Shown: positions 16,429-24,433 of the stretch, in pieces | How positions within the stretch are numbered: the first letter of the stretch is position 1 | Layout: every line of letters begins with the position of its first letter | NCBI RefSeq assembly: GCF_902771435.1 | Contig: NZ_CACXXB010000004.1 | Span: forward strand, 18,146-82,145 | Length of the DNA: 64,000 nucleotides | Direction of reading: 5' to 3' | DNA from: an uncultured Methanobrevibacter sp. | GTDB lineage: Archaea > Methanobacteriota > Methanobacteria > Methanobacteriales > Methanobacteriaceae | Program-made: the position numbers and the translations under genes | The notes under the pieces: model-generated | Told to the model about the DNA's origin: nothing | Seen by the model: the letters and a program-made list of their open reading frames with translations, nothing else | Databases searched by the model: none

Positions 16429-16680
16429 AAAATCAAAATATGTGAATTCAAAAAATTTTAAAAAATAATAATCAAAAAAATAAGTATTTTTAATTTTTCT
16501 ATACATTCATTATAAATTAATAGTCATATTATGAACACTTTTCATAAAATAAAAATCATAAAAATAACTTAAAAAAATCATGAAAAACTGCTGAAAAATT
16601 AAAACTAAAATAAATTCCTTTTTTCAAAAATAGAAATTTTAATGAGATTTTGTTTAAAGTTTTTATAAAAAAACTGAAAA

Positions 16681-16941
16681 TCATAAATATTTTAAAATTT
16701 CAAGACCCAAATCTGTATTTTTGTATAACCTGCCTTTACGGGCATTTTCATTCAAACATAAAACTAAACCATTTTCCTTTAAATCTTTCAAAACATTAGA
16801 AACATGGTTAGTTCTCAAGCCTATGTCATTTGCAATTGCGGAAGGAATTTTTATTCCATCACCAATACTTTTTATAATATTGGTCCTATACTCTGAGGCA
16901 ATTACATAACCTAAAACTTGAAAAATCTCATCATTGTTCAT
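16681..16941 (-). CDS. Small winged-helix DNA-binding protein
   Basis: An 86-residue protein with a winged helix-turn-helix: IKIPSAIANDIGLRTNHVSN is the helix-turn-helix and VLKDLKENGLVLCLNE leads to the wing (KGRLYKNTDLG). It is similar to the ArsR/MarR-type one-domain regulators common in Methanobacteriales. There is no sensor domain, so it may be autoregulatory or respond through dimerisation. It diverges from mtxX across 131 bases and might regulate that gene, which is an inference from position only. Start at the ATG at 16941. Confidence 0.8.
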   Translation of the reverse strand: MNNDEIFQVLGYVIASEYRTNIIKSIGDGIKIPSAIANDIGLRTNHVSNVLKDLKENGLVLCLNENARKGRLYKNTDLGLEILKYL

Positions 16942-17072
16942 AATAATAATTACATACCCTATCTTTAAAAAATGTATATATTATAATGCACCCAAATAAA
17001 CATCTTTAAATACAACATAAATAATTAAAAAAAAATAAAATTTAATAAATACTACAATATAATATTAAAATA

Positions 17073-17786
17073 ATGAAAACAATAGCAATTGGAATAGGAA
17101 AAAACAAAAATATCAAACAAGCAATTGATATTTTTACCGATGAACATAACGTAAACATAAAATTAATACAAACCGACAGTGAATTGGTTGAAGCGATTTT
17201 AGATGATGAAATCGATGCGGTAGTAAGGGGATCACTTGCAGCATCAGGAGTTATCAAGGAAGTTAAAAAACATTTCCCGGACATTTCAAGAGCAACATAT
17301 GTCAATGGTGATGACCATGAATTTTTACTGACACCCGTAGGAATAGATGAAGGAACAACCGTTGAAGAAAAATTAAAAATTGCAATAAACTGCGGAGAAT
17401 TTCTAAAAAAACTAAAAAAGGAACCGAAAATAGCTATTCTTGCTGACGGTAGAAAAGGAGATTACGGAAGAAGCGAACGGATCTCAAAATCCATTGATGA
17501 AAGTGAAGAGCTGACAAGACTGATTAAAGAAAAAACTGATTTTAACGTTGAAAATTATTATATCCTAATCGAACAGGCACTGAAAGAGGATTGCAATGTA
17601 ATAATTGCGCCGGACGGAATAATTGGAAATATTATATTCAGAACACTGATTTTAGTTGATTCCTGGCCAAGCTGCGGCGCCATAACATTTGGAATAAACG
17701 GAATTTATATCGATACCAGCCGTGACCAAAGTGTTGAAGGCTACCTTAGAAGTCTGAAATTTGCATACAGTTTAGCCAAACTTTAA
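17073..17786 (+). CDS. mtxX: Methanogenesis marker protein 4 (MtxX)
   Basis: A 237-residue protein of the MtxX/methanogenesis marker 4 family, related to phosphate acetyl/butyryltransferases. It is found in methanogens, but its reaction is not established. Features are DAVVRGSLAASGVI, VGIDEGTTVEEK, ILADGRKGDYGRS, IAPDGIIGNIIFRTL and a C-terminal FGINGIYIDTSRDQS. Length is normal. It precedes uppS by 50 bases on the same strand. No membrane segment; cytoplasmic. Confidence 0.88.
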   Translation: MKTIAIGIGKNKNIKQAIDIFTDEHNVNIKLIQTDSELVEAILDDEIDAVVRGSLAASGVIKEVKKHFPDISRATYVNGDDHEFLLTPVGIDEGTTVEEKLKIAINCGEFLKKLKKEPKIAILADGRKGDYGRSERISKSIDESEELTRLIKEKTDFNVENYYILIEQALKEDCNVIIAPDGIIGNIIFRTLILVDSWPSCGAITFGINGIYIDTSRDQSVEGYLRSLKFAYSLAKL

Positions 17787-17836
17787 AAACATTGAGTTAC
17801 ATAATAGTAATTAATATAAACTTTTAAGGGATAAAA

Positions 17837-18601
17837 ATGGCAGAGAATTTTCTTTATAGAATATATGAATGGTATATCTCAAGAGATTTGGTTCCTGAGA
17901 AAATGCCAAAACATGTAGCTATAATTATGGATGGAAACAGAAGATATTCCAAACTCCAGGGAAATGTTGATGTCCTTAAAGGACATGAAATGGGAGTGGA
18001 CACTCTTGAAAATGTACTTGACTGGAGTATCGAACTGGGAATTGAAATAATAACTGCCTATGCATTTTCAACAGAAAATTTCAACAGACCAAAACATGAA
18101 GTCGACGGATTGATGAAATTGTTCGTCATTAACTTCAAAAGACTGGTAAACCATGAAAAAATACATAAAAATGAAGTAAGAGTGAAAGTTGTAGGCAGAA
18201 CCGAATTGCTTCCGGAAAGTGTGAAAGAAGCAATTAAAGATGCAGAAGAGGCAACAAAAAATTACAATAAACGTTTCTTTAATTTGGCTATAGGATATGA
18301 CGGTCGTTTGGAAATTATTGACTCTTTTAAAAAAATCATTAAAGAAGTTCAGGAAGGAAACATTACCATCGATGATGTTGATGAAGACCTTGTAAGTAAA
18401 AATCTCTATACTGCAGGCTTAGATGACCCTAACCTAATCATCAGAACCAGCGGTGAAGAAAGGTTAAGCGGATTCCTGCTGTGGCAATCATCATACTCAG
18501 AACTTTATTTCTGTGAAACTTTATGGCCTGAACTTAGAAAAGTAGATTTCATAAGGGCCATCAGATCATATCAAGCAAGAGACAGACGATTTGGAGCATA
18601 A
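17837..18601 (+). CDS. uppS: Cis-prenyl (tritrans,polycis-undecaprenyl) diphosphate synthase
   Basis: Cis-prenyltransferase that builds the polyprenyl diphosphate lipid carrier needed for pseudomurein and glycoprotein synthesis. In archaea it uses geranylgeranyl diphosphate as primer. The 254-residue protein has the active-site motif [12 protein letters not shown] with Asp32, then [13 protein letters not shown] and the C-terminal [20 protein letters not shown] and SELYF motifs. An AAGGGAT ribosome binding site precedes the ATG. tatD follows after 3 bases, so they form an operon. Regulation is not visible. Confidence 0.94.
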   Translation: MAENFLYRIYEWYISRDLVPEKMPKHVAIIMDGNRRYSKLQGNVDVLKGHEMGVDTLENVLDWSIELGIEIITAYAFSTENFNRPKHEVDGLMKLFVINFKRLVNHEKIHKNEVRVKVVGRTELLPESVKEAIKDAEEATKNYNKRFFNLAIGYDGRLEIIDSFKKIIKEVQEGNITIDDVDEDLVSKNLYTAGLDDPNLIIRTSGEERLSGFLLWQSSYSELYFCETLWPELRKVDFIRAIRSYQARDRRFGA

Positions 18602-18604
18602 AAC

Positions 18605-19366
18605 ATGATTGATACCCATTGTCATATAGATTTTGAAGATTTCGATGAAGACCGCACAGACGTGATTAAAAGAGCACAGGACAAACTGGATTATGTCATT
18701 GCATCCGGTTTTGACAAACAAAGCAATGAAAAAGTTTTAGCTCTTTCAAAAGAATATGAGGGTTTTATTTTTCCTACTTTTGGTTTTCATCCAGTCAGTT
18801 CTCAAAATTCAACCGATGAGGAATTGAAAGATGCACAAAATCATTTAATAGCTAATTTAGATAATATCGTTGCTGTCGGTGAAGTGGGAATGGATTATTA
18901 TTATGTAACTGATAAGGCTTTGCGCGAAAGACAGCAGGAAATTTTCACAAGCTTTTTGGAACTTGCAAATAACCATAAGGTCCCAATCGTAATGCACGTT
19001 AGGGACTGTGAAAAAAAGGCAGTGAATATCATCGAAGATTATGATGATATCCCTTATTTTGTTTTCCACTGTTACGGAGGCAGTCTAAAGACTGCAAAAA
19101 GAATTATGAATAGGGACAACTGTTTCATGAGCTTTTCCACAATGCTTTGTTACTCACAACACCATCAGGATTTAATTAAAAAAATTGACCTTGACTATGT
19201 TTTAACAGAAACCGACAGTCCATATTTGGCTATGACAAAAGAAGAGAGAAATGAACCTGCCAATGTTGTAAGTGCAGTTCATAAAATAGCTGAACTAAAG
19301 GATATGGACGTAAATGTTGTTGATGAAATCACCACCAACAATGCCCGTAAAATATTTAAAATCTAA
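18605..19366 (+). CDS. TatD family metal-dependent hydrolase
   Basis: A 253-residue TIM-barrel metal hydrolase of the TatD family, whose members act as 3'-5' DNA/RNA exonucleases. Metal ligands are visible: H5 and H7 in IDTHCHIDF, Glu in AVGEVGMDYYY, His in PIVMHVRDCE and in FVFHCYGG, and Asp in LTETDSPYLAM. Length is normal. Co-transcribed with uppS. The stop overlaps the end of the opposite-strand hypothetical gene by 4 bases. Confidence 0.92.
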   Translation: MIDTHCHIDFEDFDEDRTDVIKRAQDKLDYVIASGFDKQSNEKVLALSKEYEGFIFPTFGFHPVSSQNSTDEELKDAQNHLIANLDNIVAVGEVGMDYYYVTDKALRERQQEIFTSFLELANNHKVPIVMHVRDCEKKAVNIIEDYDDIPYFVFHCYGGSLKTAKRIMNRDNCFMSFSTMLCYSQHHQDLIKKIDLDYVLTETDSPYLAMTKEERNEPANVVSAVHKIAELKDMDVNVVDEITTNNARKIFKI

Positions 19367-19734
19367 AAGTGAAGCGTGTAATTCAAATTGATTAGCACAT
19401 CATTATTTTCTTTTACTGCTTCTATTTCAAATTCAAAATCAGTGAAATCATCCATAACCAATTTAATCAAATTCCATTCCAAAATGGAATCATTTAAAAA
19501 TATTGTAAATTGATTTCTATCTATTTTTACTTCTTTTCTGCAGAACAGCTTAAATGCATAGAAATATAGCTCCAGCCTGAAAATAAGGTCCTGCTTATCC
19601 CCGTTGCCGTTGATGAAATAGTCCTTCAAATCTTCCTGAAGAATTTTGCCTTCATCACCTGTGTCTGCCCTGAATGTTTCCATTTCAGCCAAATCGTCCA
19701 TAAGCTGCTTTTTTTCTTCATCATTATACATCAT
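19363..19734 (-). CDS. Hypothetical protein, last gene of prepilin operon
   Basis: A 123-residue acidic protein that I do not recognise, with a predicted helical N-terminal half and beta-rich C-terminal half (FEFEIEAVKENNDVLINLNY). No signal peptide or membrane segment. It starts one base after the stop of the preceding 105-residue protein, which has a similar ending style (EFDRFELKFMPNEYNIIKLK). The two may be distant paralogues or partners. It is the last of five closely packed minus-strand genes beginning with two prepilins. Confidence 0.75.
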   Translation of the reverse strand: MMYNDEEKKQLMDDLAEMETFRADTGDEGKILQEDLKDYFINGNGDKQDLIFRLELYFYAFKLFCRKEVKIDRNQFTIFLNDSILEWNLIKLVMDDFTDFEFEIEAVKENNDVLINLNYTLHF

Positions 19735-19735
19735 A

Positions 19736-20053
19736 TCACATCAGCAAAAATTTCAATTTGATAATATTGTATTCATTCGGCATGAATTTTAGTTCGAATC
19801 TGTCAAATTCATCATCCAGTCTCCTTAACAGATCAAATTCCAAATTGTCAGGAATGACATGTAAATTAAATCCATCATCGGAAATTTCAATGTCCAAATC
19901 CTCAAGAAGAGGTATTTTAAGCTCACTAATGAATACATATTTGTAAACGATTAACTCGTAATCGTTTACCTCTTTTTCATTTTCAATTATATCTATCAGT
20001 TCCTCTTGAAGTTTGGATGCCGTGACCTTAAAGGTATCTTCAGTAATTTCAAT
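19736..20053 (-). CDS. Hypothetical protein with apparent ATT start
   Basis: An open frame of 105 residues fills the gap between the carboxymuconolactone decarboxylase-like gene and the next gene, with protein-like composition (TASKLQEELIDIIENEKEV, ELKIPLLEDLDIEISDDGF). There is no ATG, GTG or TTG between the upstream in-frame TAG (inside the preceding gene) and the body of the protein. ATT at 20053-20051 overlaps the preceding stop as ATTGA, exactly where an ATGA overlap would be. The start is therefore ATT, or the ATG has been lost by mutation or error. Function unknown. Confidence 0.6.
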   Translation of the reverse strand: MEITEDTFKVTASKLQEELIDIIENEKEVNDYELIVYKYVFISELKIPLLEDLDIEISDDGFNLHVIPDNLEFDLLRRLDDEFDRFELKFMPNEYNIIKLKFLLM

Positions 20054-20414
20054 CCCTCTCGTTGAAGACTTCTTTTGCCGCTACAATACCGTTAATAGCT
20101 TTTGGAAAACCGCAATAGGCACTCATCTGCATTATGATTTCAACTATTTCAGTTTCATCATTGCCTACATTCAAAGCTGCGTTAATGTGGTCCTTAAGTT
20201 GCGGAATTGTTCCCAAAACCGTTAATGCGGCAACAGTGCATAATTCACGTGTTTTCAAATCAACTTGTGAGCGAGTATAGATTTCAGAGTATGGATATTC
20301 AATTACAAAACGACCCAAATCAGGTGCAATATCCTCTATCTCTTTGAATATTTCTTCAACTGGCCTTTCCTGAATTGATTCCAATACTTCTTTTCCTTTT
20401 TCATACCGAGTCAT
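20049..20414 (-). CDS. Carboxymuconolactone decarboxylase family protein
   Basis: A 121-residue member of the CMD/AhpD-like family, small all-helical proteins with peroxidase or decarboxylase activity. Start at the ATG at 20414 (MTRYEKGKEVLESIQ) because the family typically begins near RYEKG. A longer frame from 20465 would overlap the prepilin gene and lacks a binding site. Family motifs are DLKTRELCTVAALTVLG, LKDHINAALNVG and MQMSAYCGFPKAINGI. It has single cysteines in each of two motifs rather than the CxxC of AhpD, so peroxidase activity of that type is unlikely. It is the third gene of the prepilin operon. Confidence 0.87.
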   Translation of the reverse strand: MTRYEKGKEVLESIQERPVEEIFKEIEDIAPDLGRFVIEYPYSEIYTRSQVDLKTRELCTVAALTVLGTIPQLKDHINAALNVGNDETEIVEIIMQMSAYCGFPKAINGIVAAKEVFNERD

Positions 20415-20430
20415 GTTAACTAATATGTTC

Positions 20431-20928
20431 CTAAACCCATTTAACATTAGCTGTTGTGAAAACATAGTGGGGAGAAAATACCGGATTATATAGTTTATTC
20501 GTTGCGGAAGTTGAATTGAAGCTTACTGCAATGGATTTTCGCAGATTGTAATTAATTCTATCACCGATTGAGTCCAACTGCTTTTTGGATAAGTCCTTTG
20601 AAGGTTTGGCATATACCTTAAACTGTATTTTCTTTTTATCATAACGGTCATCAGATCCTATTTGCGAATAAGAAATATTCACCACTTCCACCGAATAAGG
20701 AAGCAGCAGACTGCTTTTAGATTTTGAATAATCACTGTATGTCTGTTTTGGATAGATTCCACTAGACGATTGCACAATACCATCATTGACACCGTTTTTT
20801 GCTGCGGCCATTGCAATATTAAGTTCCTGCTGATTATAAATCAAAACCGCTGAAATCATTATAATTAAAATCAGAACACCTGTTACAAGCAAATATTCAG
20901 CACTGATTTGACCTCTCCTTTCAATCAT
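20431..20928 (-). CDS. Class III signal peptide (type IV pilin-like) protein
   Basis: A 165-residue secreted or surface protein. The N-terminus is short and basic (MIERRG), followed by QISAEYLL and a hydrophobic stretch of about 20 residues. This is the archaeal class III signal peptide, cut before the Q by EppA-type prepilin peptidase so the hydrophobic helix packs in a pilus core. The C-terminal 130 residues are soluble and hydrophilic. It overlaps the preceding, similar gene by 4 bases (ATGA). Such pilins are used for adhesion. Length suits a minor pilin. Confidence 0.83.
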   Translation of the reverse strand: MIERRGQISAEYLLVTGVLILIIMISAVLIYNQQELNIAMAAAKNGVNDGIVQSSSGIYPKQTYSDYSKSKSSLLLPYSVEVVNISYSQIGSDDRYDKKKIQFKVYAKPSKDLSKKQLDSIGDRINYNLRKSIAVSFNSTSATNKLYNPVFSPHYVFTTANVKWV

Positions 20929-21320
20929 TCTATCACCAGTTTACCTTCACTGTCTTTAGAAATCAAATAGCTTTTTCCGCTATGCAGTTTATATTTTGAA
21001 TCCGTTATTGATAGTGGAAGCAATGTTTCTCCCTTCTTGTCACCATATTCAATAGTTAACTTGTTATTTTCGACTGTTATTTCATAATAACCCTTATCTG
21101 AAGGCAGTGTTAATGATTTTGAATAACCTTCCCCATTGGAATTTACCTGACTGATTGTGTTGGCAACATCATCCAGAATCAGTCTGTGTGAAACACTATC
21201 CTGCATATTCAAACTTGATTCAATAGCTGATTGTGATAAAAATAACAATGGAATAGCTATTATTAAAATAACAAAGAATGAAAATAAATATTCTATTGAA
21301 ATAAAACCTTTATTGTCCAT
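20925..21320 (-). CDS. Class III signal peptide-like prepilin protein
   Basis: A 131-residue protein with N-terminus MDNKGFISIEYLFSFFVILI. GFISIEYL resembles the class III prepilin site (QxSxEYxxL), with F in place of Q, then a hydrophobic helix and a soluble beta-rich domain (ITVENNKLTIEYGDKKG). It is the first gene of the operon and overlaps the next prepilin by 4 bases. The two are likely structural partners in a pilus or pseudopilus. The altered cleavage position leaves some doubt about processing. Confidence 0.78.
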   Translation of the reverse strand: MDNKGFISIEYLFSFFVILIIAIPLLFLSQSAIESSLNMQDSVSHRLILDDVANTISQVNSNGEGYSKSLTLPSDKGYYEITVENNKLTIEYGDKKGETLLPLSITDSKYKLHSGKSYLISKDSEGKLVIE

Positions 21321-21417
21321 ATTTCTTAATTATTTTAAAAATTAATAAAGTTTACTCAAATCAAAAGTCAAATTTGATACAAAATTATTAAATAATATTT
21401 GAAATATAAAATAAACC

Positions 21418-22170
21418 ATGAAAGGAAAAGTTATATTCATTGGTGCAGGTCCGGGAGACCCTGACTTAATTACCGTGAAAGGAAGAAAAGTGATTGAAGA
21501 AGCTGACGTTATTATTTATGCAGGTTCACTTGTAAATAAAGATGTCTTATGCCCTGCAAAGGAAGGCTGTGAAATTCACAACAGCGCCTATTTAAATTTA
21601 GAAGAAACCGATGCCATCATTACCGAAGCCGTTGAGGAAGGCAAATTGGTAGCCCGTGTACATACCGGAGACCCTTCAATCTATGGAGCTATCGGCGAAC
21701 AGATCCGTGAACTTAAAAAACATGATATTGAATATGAAATCATTCCCGGAGTAAGCTCATTATTTGGAACAGCAAGTGTTTTGGAAGCGGAATTGACATT
21801 GCCTGAAATTTCACAAAGTGTCATTATAACCAGACCTGAAGGAAGAACACCAAAACCTGAAGGAGAAAGCCTGTCAAGCTTTTCAAAGCATCATGCAACA
21901 ATGTGTATCTTTTTAGGCATAGGCATGATTGATAAGGTAGTCGATGAATTGCTTGTTGGATATGAAGAAACCACTCCTGTTGCAGTTGTCAAAAAGGCGA
22001 CTTGGCCTGACCAGCAAATAATTAGAGGAACCCTCGCAGATATTGCAGAGAAAGTTAAAGATGCAAATATAACAAAGACTGCAATGATTGTGGTGGGAGA
22101 TGTTTTAGACCCTGGAGACTTTAATGCATCCAAGCTATATGACAAAAACTTCAAACACGAATACAGATAA
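21418..22170 (+). CDS. cbiF: Cobalt-precorrin-4 C11-methyltransferase
   Basis: SAM-dependent methylase of the anaerobic cobalamin pathway, acting at C11 of cobalt-precorrin-4. The corrinoid produced serves methyltransferases, including methanogenic Mtr. The 250-residue tetrapyrrole methylase has the N-terminal GAGPGDPDLITVKGRK motif, YAGSLVNKDVL, the SAM-site HTGDPSIYGAIGEQ and PGVSSLFGTASVLEAELTLP, which together identify CbiF. It is monocistronic, converging with a membrane protein gene. Confidence 0.93.
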   Translation: MKGKVIFIGAGPGDPDLITVKGRKVIEEADVIIYAGSLVNKDVLCPAKEGCEIHNSAYLNLEETDAIITEAVEEGKLVARVHTGDPSIYGAIGEQIRELKKHDIEYEIIPGVSSLFGTASVLEAELTLPEISQSVIITRPEGRTPKPEGESLSSFSKHHATMCIFLGIGMIDKVVDELLVGYEETTPVAVVKKATWPDQQIIRGTLADIAEKVKDANITKTAMIVVGDVLDPGDFNASKLYDKNFKHEYR

Positions 22171-22246
22171 ATTTTTTTAAATTAAATTCCTCAAAAATAA
22201 GACCACATGAGGAAATCCAACCATCCCTTATAAACCAATAATATTT

Positions 22247-22702
22247 TTAGCTTATTTCTCTTTTATGCCCCAGATGTATTCCGATATGACCAATGCCCAA
22301 TATTATAGAGGACATTACTAAAAATACGTTATTTGCACAAACGCCCAAAAGGAAAAATGCAATTACAGGCAATGTAGCTCCTGGAAGGGGAATGAACAAA
22401 AAATTGTCATACATGTCATTCATTGTTTTTTGGCTTCTAAAGTATCTAATCCAGTATATCTCATAGATTACCATTAGAAGAAATGCGATTAGAAAAATTA
22501 TATTGAAACTGAAATTCACACCACAAAACAAGGATAATACAACAACTAAAACCTGTCCGATTCTTTCCAATGCCAGCGAAAGTTTATTTTCATTTTTGGA
22601 ATATTTGTCGTAATCCTTAGGGGGACATCTGCTCCACAAAATATTGGGGGCGAACAACATCACTAAAAACAGCAAACCAACCCATGAAAATGAAAAATCC
22701 AT
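22247..22702 (-). CDS. Small polytopic membrane protein
   Basis: A 151-residue protein with four or five hydrophobic segments (about residues 5-25, 48-65, 67-85, 103-122 and 124-143). It has no recognised catalytic motif; a CPPKDYDKY loop and several Trp/Tyr residues are near the first loop. It starts 5 bases after metE and is likely co-transcribed with metE, DUF1894 and DUF1890. Function unknown. Confidence 0.75.
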   Translation of the reverse strand: MDFSFSWVGLLFLVMLFAPNILWSRCPPKDYDKYSKNENKLSLALERIGQVLVVVLSLFCGVNFSFNIIFLIAFLLMVIYEIYWIRYFRSQKTMNDMYDNFLFIPLPGATLPVIAFFLLGVCANNVFLVMSSIILGIGHIGIHLGHKREIS

Positions 22703-22707
22703 AATAT

Positions 22708-23652
22708 CTAACTATACTTGTCTTTTATCTGATTCATGAGCTGTAATTTTTTAAATGCAACATCTTTTGGAGCTCTTCTAAGGCCACAGTCAGGATCCAA
22801 GAGCAAATTATCCTTACCAACAATTTCAATTGCCTTGCAGACAAGATTTTCAATGTCTGCAATGTCATCCACTTCATTGACAGATGAATCGACACAGCCG
22901 AAACCTAGCTTTTTACCTTCCAAAAGTGAAGCATTTTTTTCCAAAACGCCCAGATTAACATTATTTCCTGCAAATTCAAAGTCAAGAATATCGACGTTGA
23001 ATTTTGAAATGTCCTTAAATGTATCGGACAAAATGCCGCATACATGCATTGCCAAAGGAACTTTCAAACCGTCATGAATTATGTCAATAGCTTCACGGGC
23101 GGTTTTCATGTCAACCATTCCTGTAGACAAGAACGGCTCATCAATCTGAATATAGGCAGGCTTTACTCTGCGAACAATTGCATTAACCTCATATTTCAGA
23201 GAATGCGCCAAATCAATGATTGCATCTTCCCTGTTTTTATAAAAATACTGTATTCTGGAAGAGTGGACGATTGTATTTGGACCTGTTATTATTCCTTTTA
23301 TCCCTTTTCCTTCCGGAATGCTGCCGTTATAATAATCCTTCATTACCTTTTTTGCATACAGCAAGTCATTGACGGAAATTTCCTGAATCGGATTTACTAT
23401 TTTGGAAACGATAACAGTGTTTCCATCTTCAATCCTCATTCCGGGAATATATTTTGTAAAAATAGAAACCATATCTCCCCTAACTTGACCGTCGGATATT
23501 ATGTCCACTCCTGCATCAAGTTGAGAAATAACGCTAGCTTTAATAGCTTCCTTAAAGGGATCGTAAGCTCCGAAAGAATTTAACAGTTTATCTTTAAAAT
23601 TAGAGGGAGAGCTTTCCTCAACCGGAAAACTTCCAACAACAGTTGATCTCAT
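22708..23652 (-). CDS. Archaeal MetE-type methionine synthase (methylcobalamin:homocysteine methyltransferase)
   Basis: A 314-residue protein corresponding to the C-terminal catalytic half of cobalamin-independent methionine synthase. In Methanobacteriales this short form takes the methyl group from a corrinoid (methylcobalamin in vitro) to make methionine. Zinc ligands are visible as H203 and C205 (AMHVCGIL), E226 (LDFEFAG) and C289 (LDPDCGLRR). IQIDEPFLST is the homocysteine-binding region. Length fits. It overlaps DUF1894 by 4 bases. The physiological methyl donor is unknown, which makes its fixed neighbours DUF1894 and DUF1890 interesting. Confidence 0.9.
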   Translation of the reverse strand: MRSTVVGSFPVEESSPSNFKDKLLNSFGAYDPFKEAIKASVISQLDAGVDIISDGQVRGDMVSIFTKYIPGMRIEDGNTVIVSKIVNPIQEISVNDLLYAKKVMKDYYNGSIPEGKGIKGIITGPNTIVHSSRIQYFYKNREDAIIDLAHSLKYEVNAIVRRVKPAYIQIDEPFLSTGMVDMKTAREAIDIIHDGLKVPLAMHVCGILSDTFKDISKFNVDILDFEFAGNNVNLGVLEKNASLLEGKKLGFGCVDSSVNEVDDIADIENLVCKAIEIVGKDNLLLDPDCGLRRAPKDVAFKKLQLMNQIKDKYS

Positions 23653-23963
23653 TTTTTATTACCGGTATCTAATTTTCTGATTTTTTCAACTTCTTCTTCA
23701 TCAATCGGCAACTCCACAACTGAAGTTCCATGACATGGTTTTGTATACGGTAAAAAAACAGTTCCTTTCTCATGGTCAAAACCGATTGGTATAGGTGGAA
23801 TTCCAATGACTCTAACGCCCAATACTTCATCACCCGGTTTAATGTATACTAAATCATCAGCTTTAAATCTAATTATCATTGCACAATCTTTAAAACCTGC
23901 TTTTGAAGCATGAATCTCATAGTTATCGGATTGTTGAAGGTAAGTATCTAAACAGAATGACAT
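23649..23963 (-). CDS. DUF1894 family protein
   Basis: A 104-residue soluble protein that I assign to the methanogen-restricted DUF1894 family. Its layout is KAGFKDCAMIIRFKADDLVYIKPGDEV, here noted as KAGFKDCAMIIRF and DDLVYIKPGDEV, plus GIPPIPIGFDHEKGTVFLPY. The function is unknown. The start ATG directly follows the DUF1890 stop, and the end overlaps metE by 4 bases. This trio appears in the same order in relatives as far as I recall (the MTH775-777 region of Methanothermobacter), which suggests a role with methionine synthase. Confidence 0.72.
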   Translation of the reverse strand: MSFCLDTYLQQSDNYEIHASKAGFKDCAMIIRFKADDLVYIKPGDEVLGVRVIGIPPIPIGFDHEKGTVFLPYTKPCHGTSVVELPIDEEEVEKIRKLDTGNKK

Positions 23964-24422
23964 TTATTCAAACTCCTTTATTGCTTTGTCAAATTTAACT
24001 TTAATAGGTGAAGGATTATGGAATGCTCTTACAGCAGTAATTTTGGCGTTGCTTCCACTTTCTTCTATCATATTTACAAATTCGGCAATCTCATCAGCAT
24101 CTCTTGAAAATACAAGTGCTAAAGATTTGCACTGTAGAATCTGTTCGAAAGTCACGAAAAATGATGCCGCTGCGTCCTTGTGGACAAAACCAACTAATAA
24201 ATCATAATCGCCTTCGTTAATGTCGCCTAAAGTCCTTTCCAAATCTACCAACTTAAGTTTGTATAAATCTTCAGGGTCTGATATCTTAACCAGTTTTGAT
24301 GCTGCAGGGTTTGCAGCTATTGTAACATCATACCCCATTTTTGTTAATTTATTAAAAACATAAACTGACATTGGAGTCTGGGATGGAGTTTCCGGACATC
24401 CTAGTAAAACTAAAGCTTTCAT
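23964..24422 (-). CDS. DUF1890 family protein
   Basis: A 152-residue alpha/beta protein that I assign to DUF1890, a methanogen family of unknown function with a flavodoxin/Rossmann-like fold. Segments are ALVLLGCPETPSQTPMSVYV, YDVTIAANPAASKLVKISDP and LLVGFVHKDAAASFFVTFEQ. The early C-P-E/T loop might bind a metal or cofactor. First of a DUF1890-DUF1894-metE-membrane protein run, 11 bases after the upstream membrane protein. Confidence 0.75.
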   Translation of the reverse strand: MKALVLLGCPETPSQTPMSVYVFNKLTKMGYDVTIAANPAASKLVKISDPEDLYKLKLVDLERTLGDINEGDYDLLVGFVHKDAAASFFVTFEQILQCKSLALVFSRDADEIAEFVNMIEESGSNAKITAVRAFHNPSPIKVKFDKAIKEFE

Positions 24423-24433
24423 AATACTTCCCT

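Noticed and set aside
19758..19946. Plus-strand frame opposite the ATT-start gene
   Set aside because: Ser-rich antisense translation; the minus strand has better protein character and operon fit.
20415..20465. Longer N-terminus of the carboxymuconolactone decarboxylase-like protein
   Set aside because: It overlaps the prepilin gene by 35 bases, lacks a binding site and precedes the usual family start near RYEKG.
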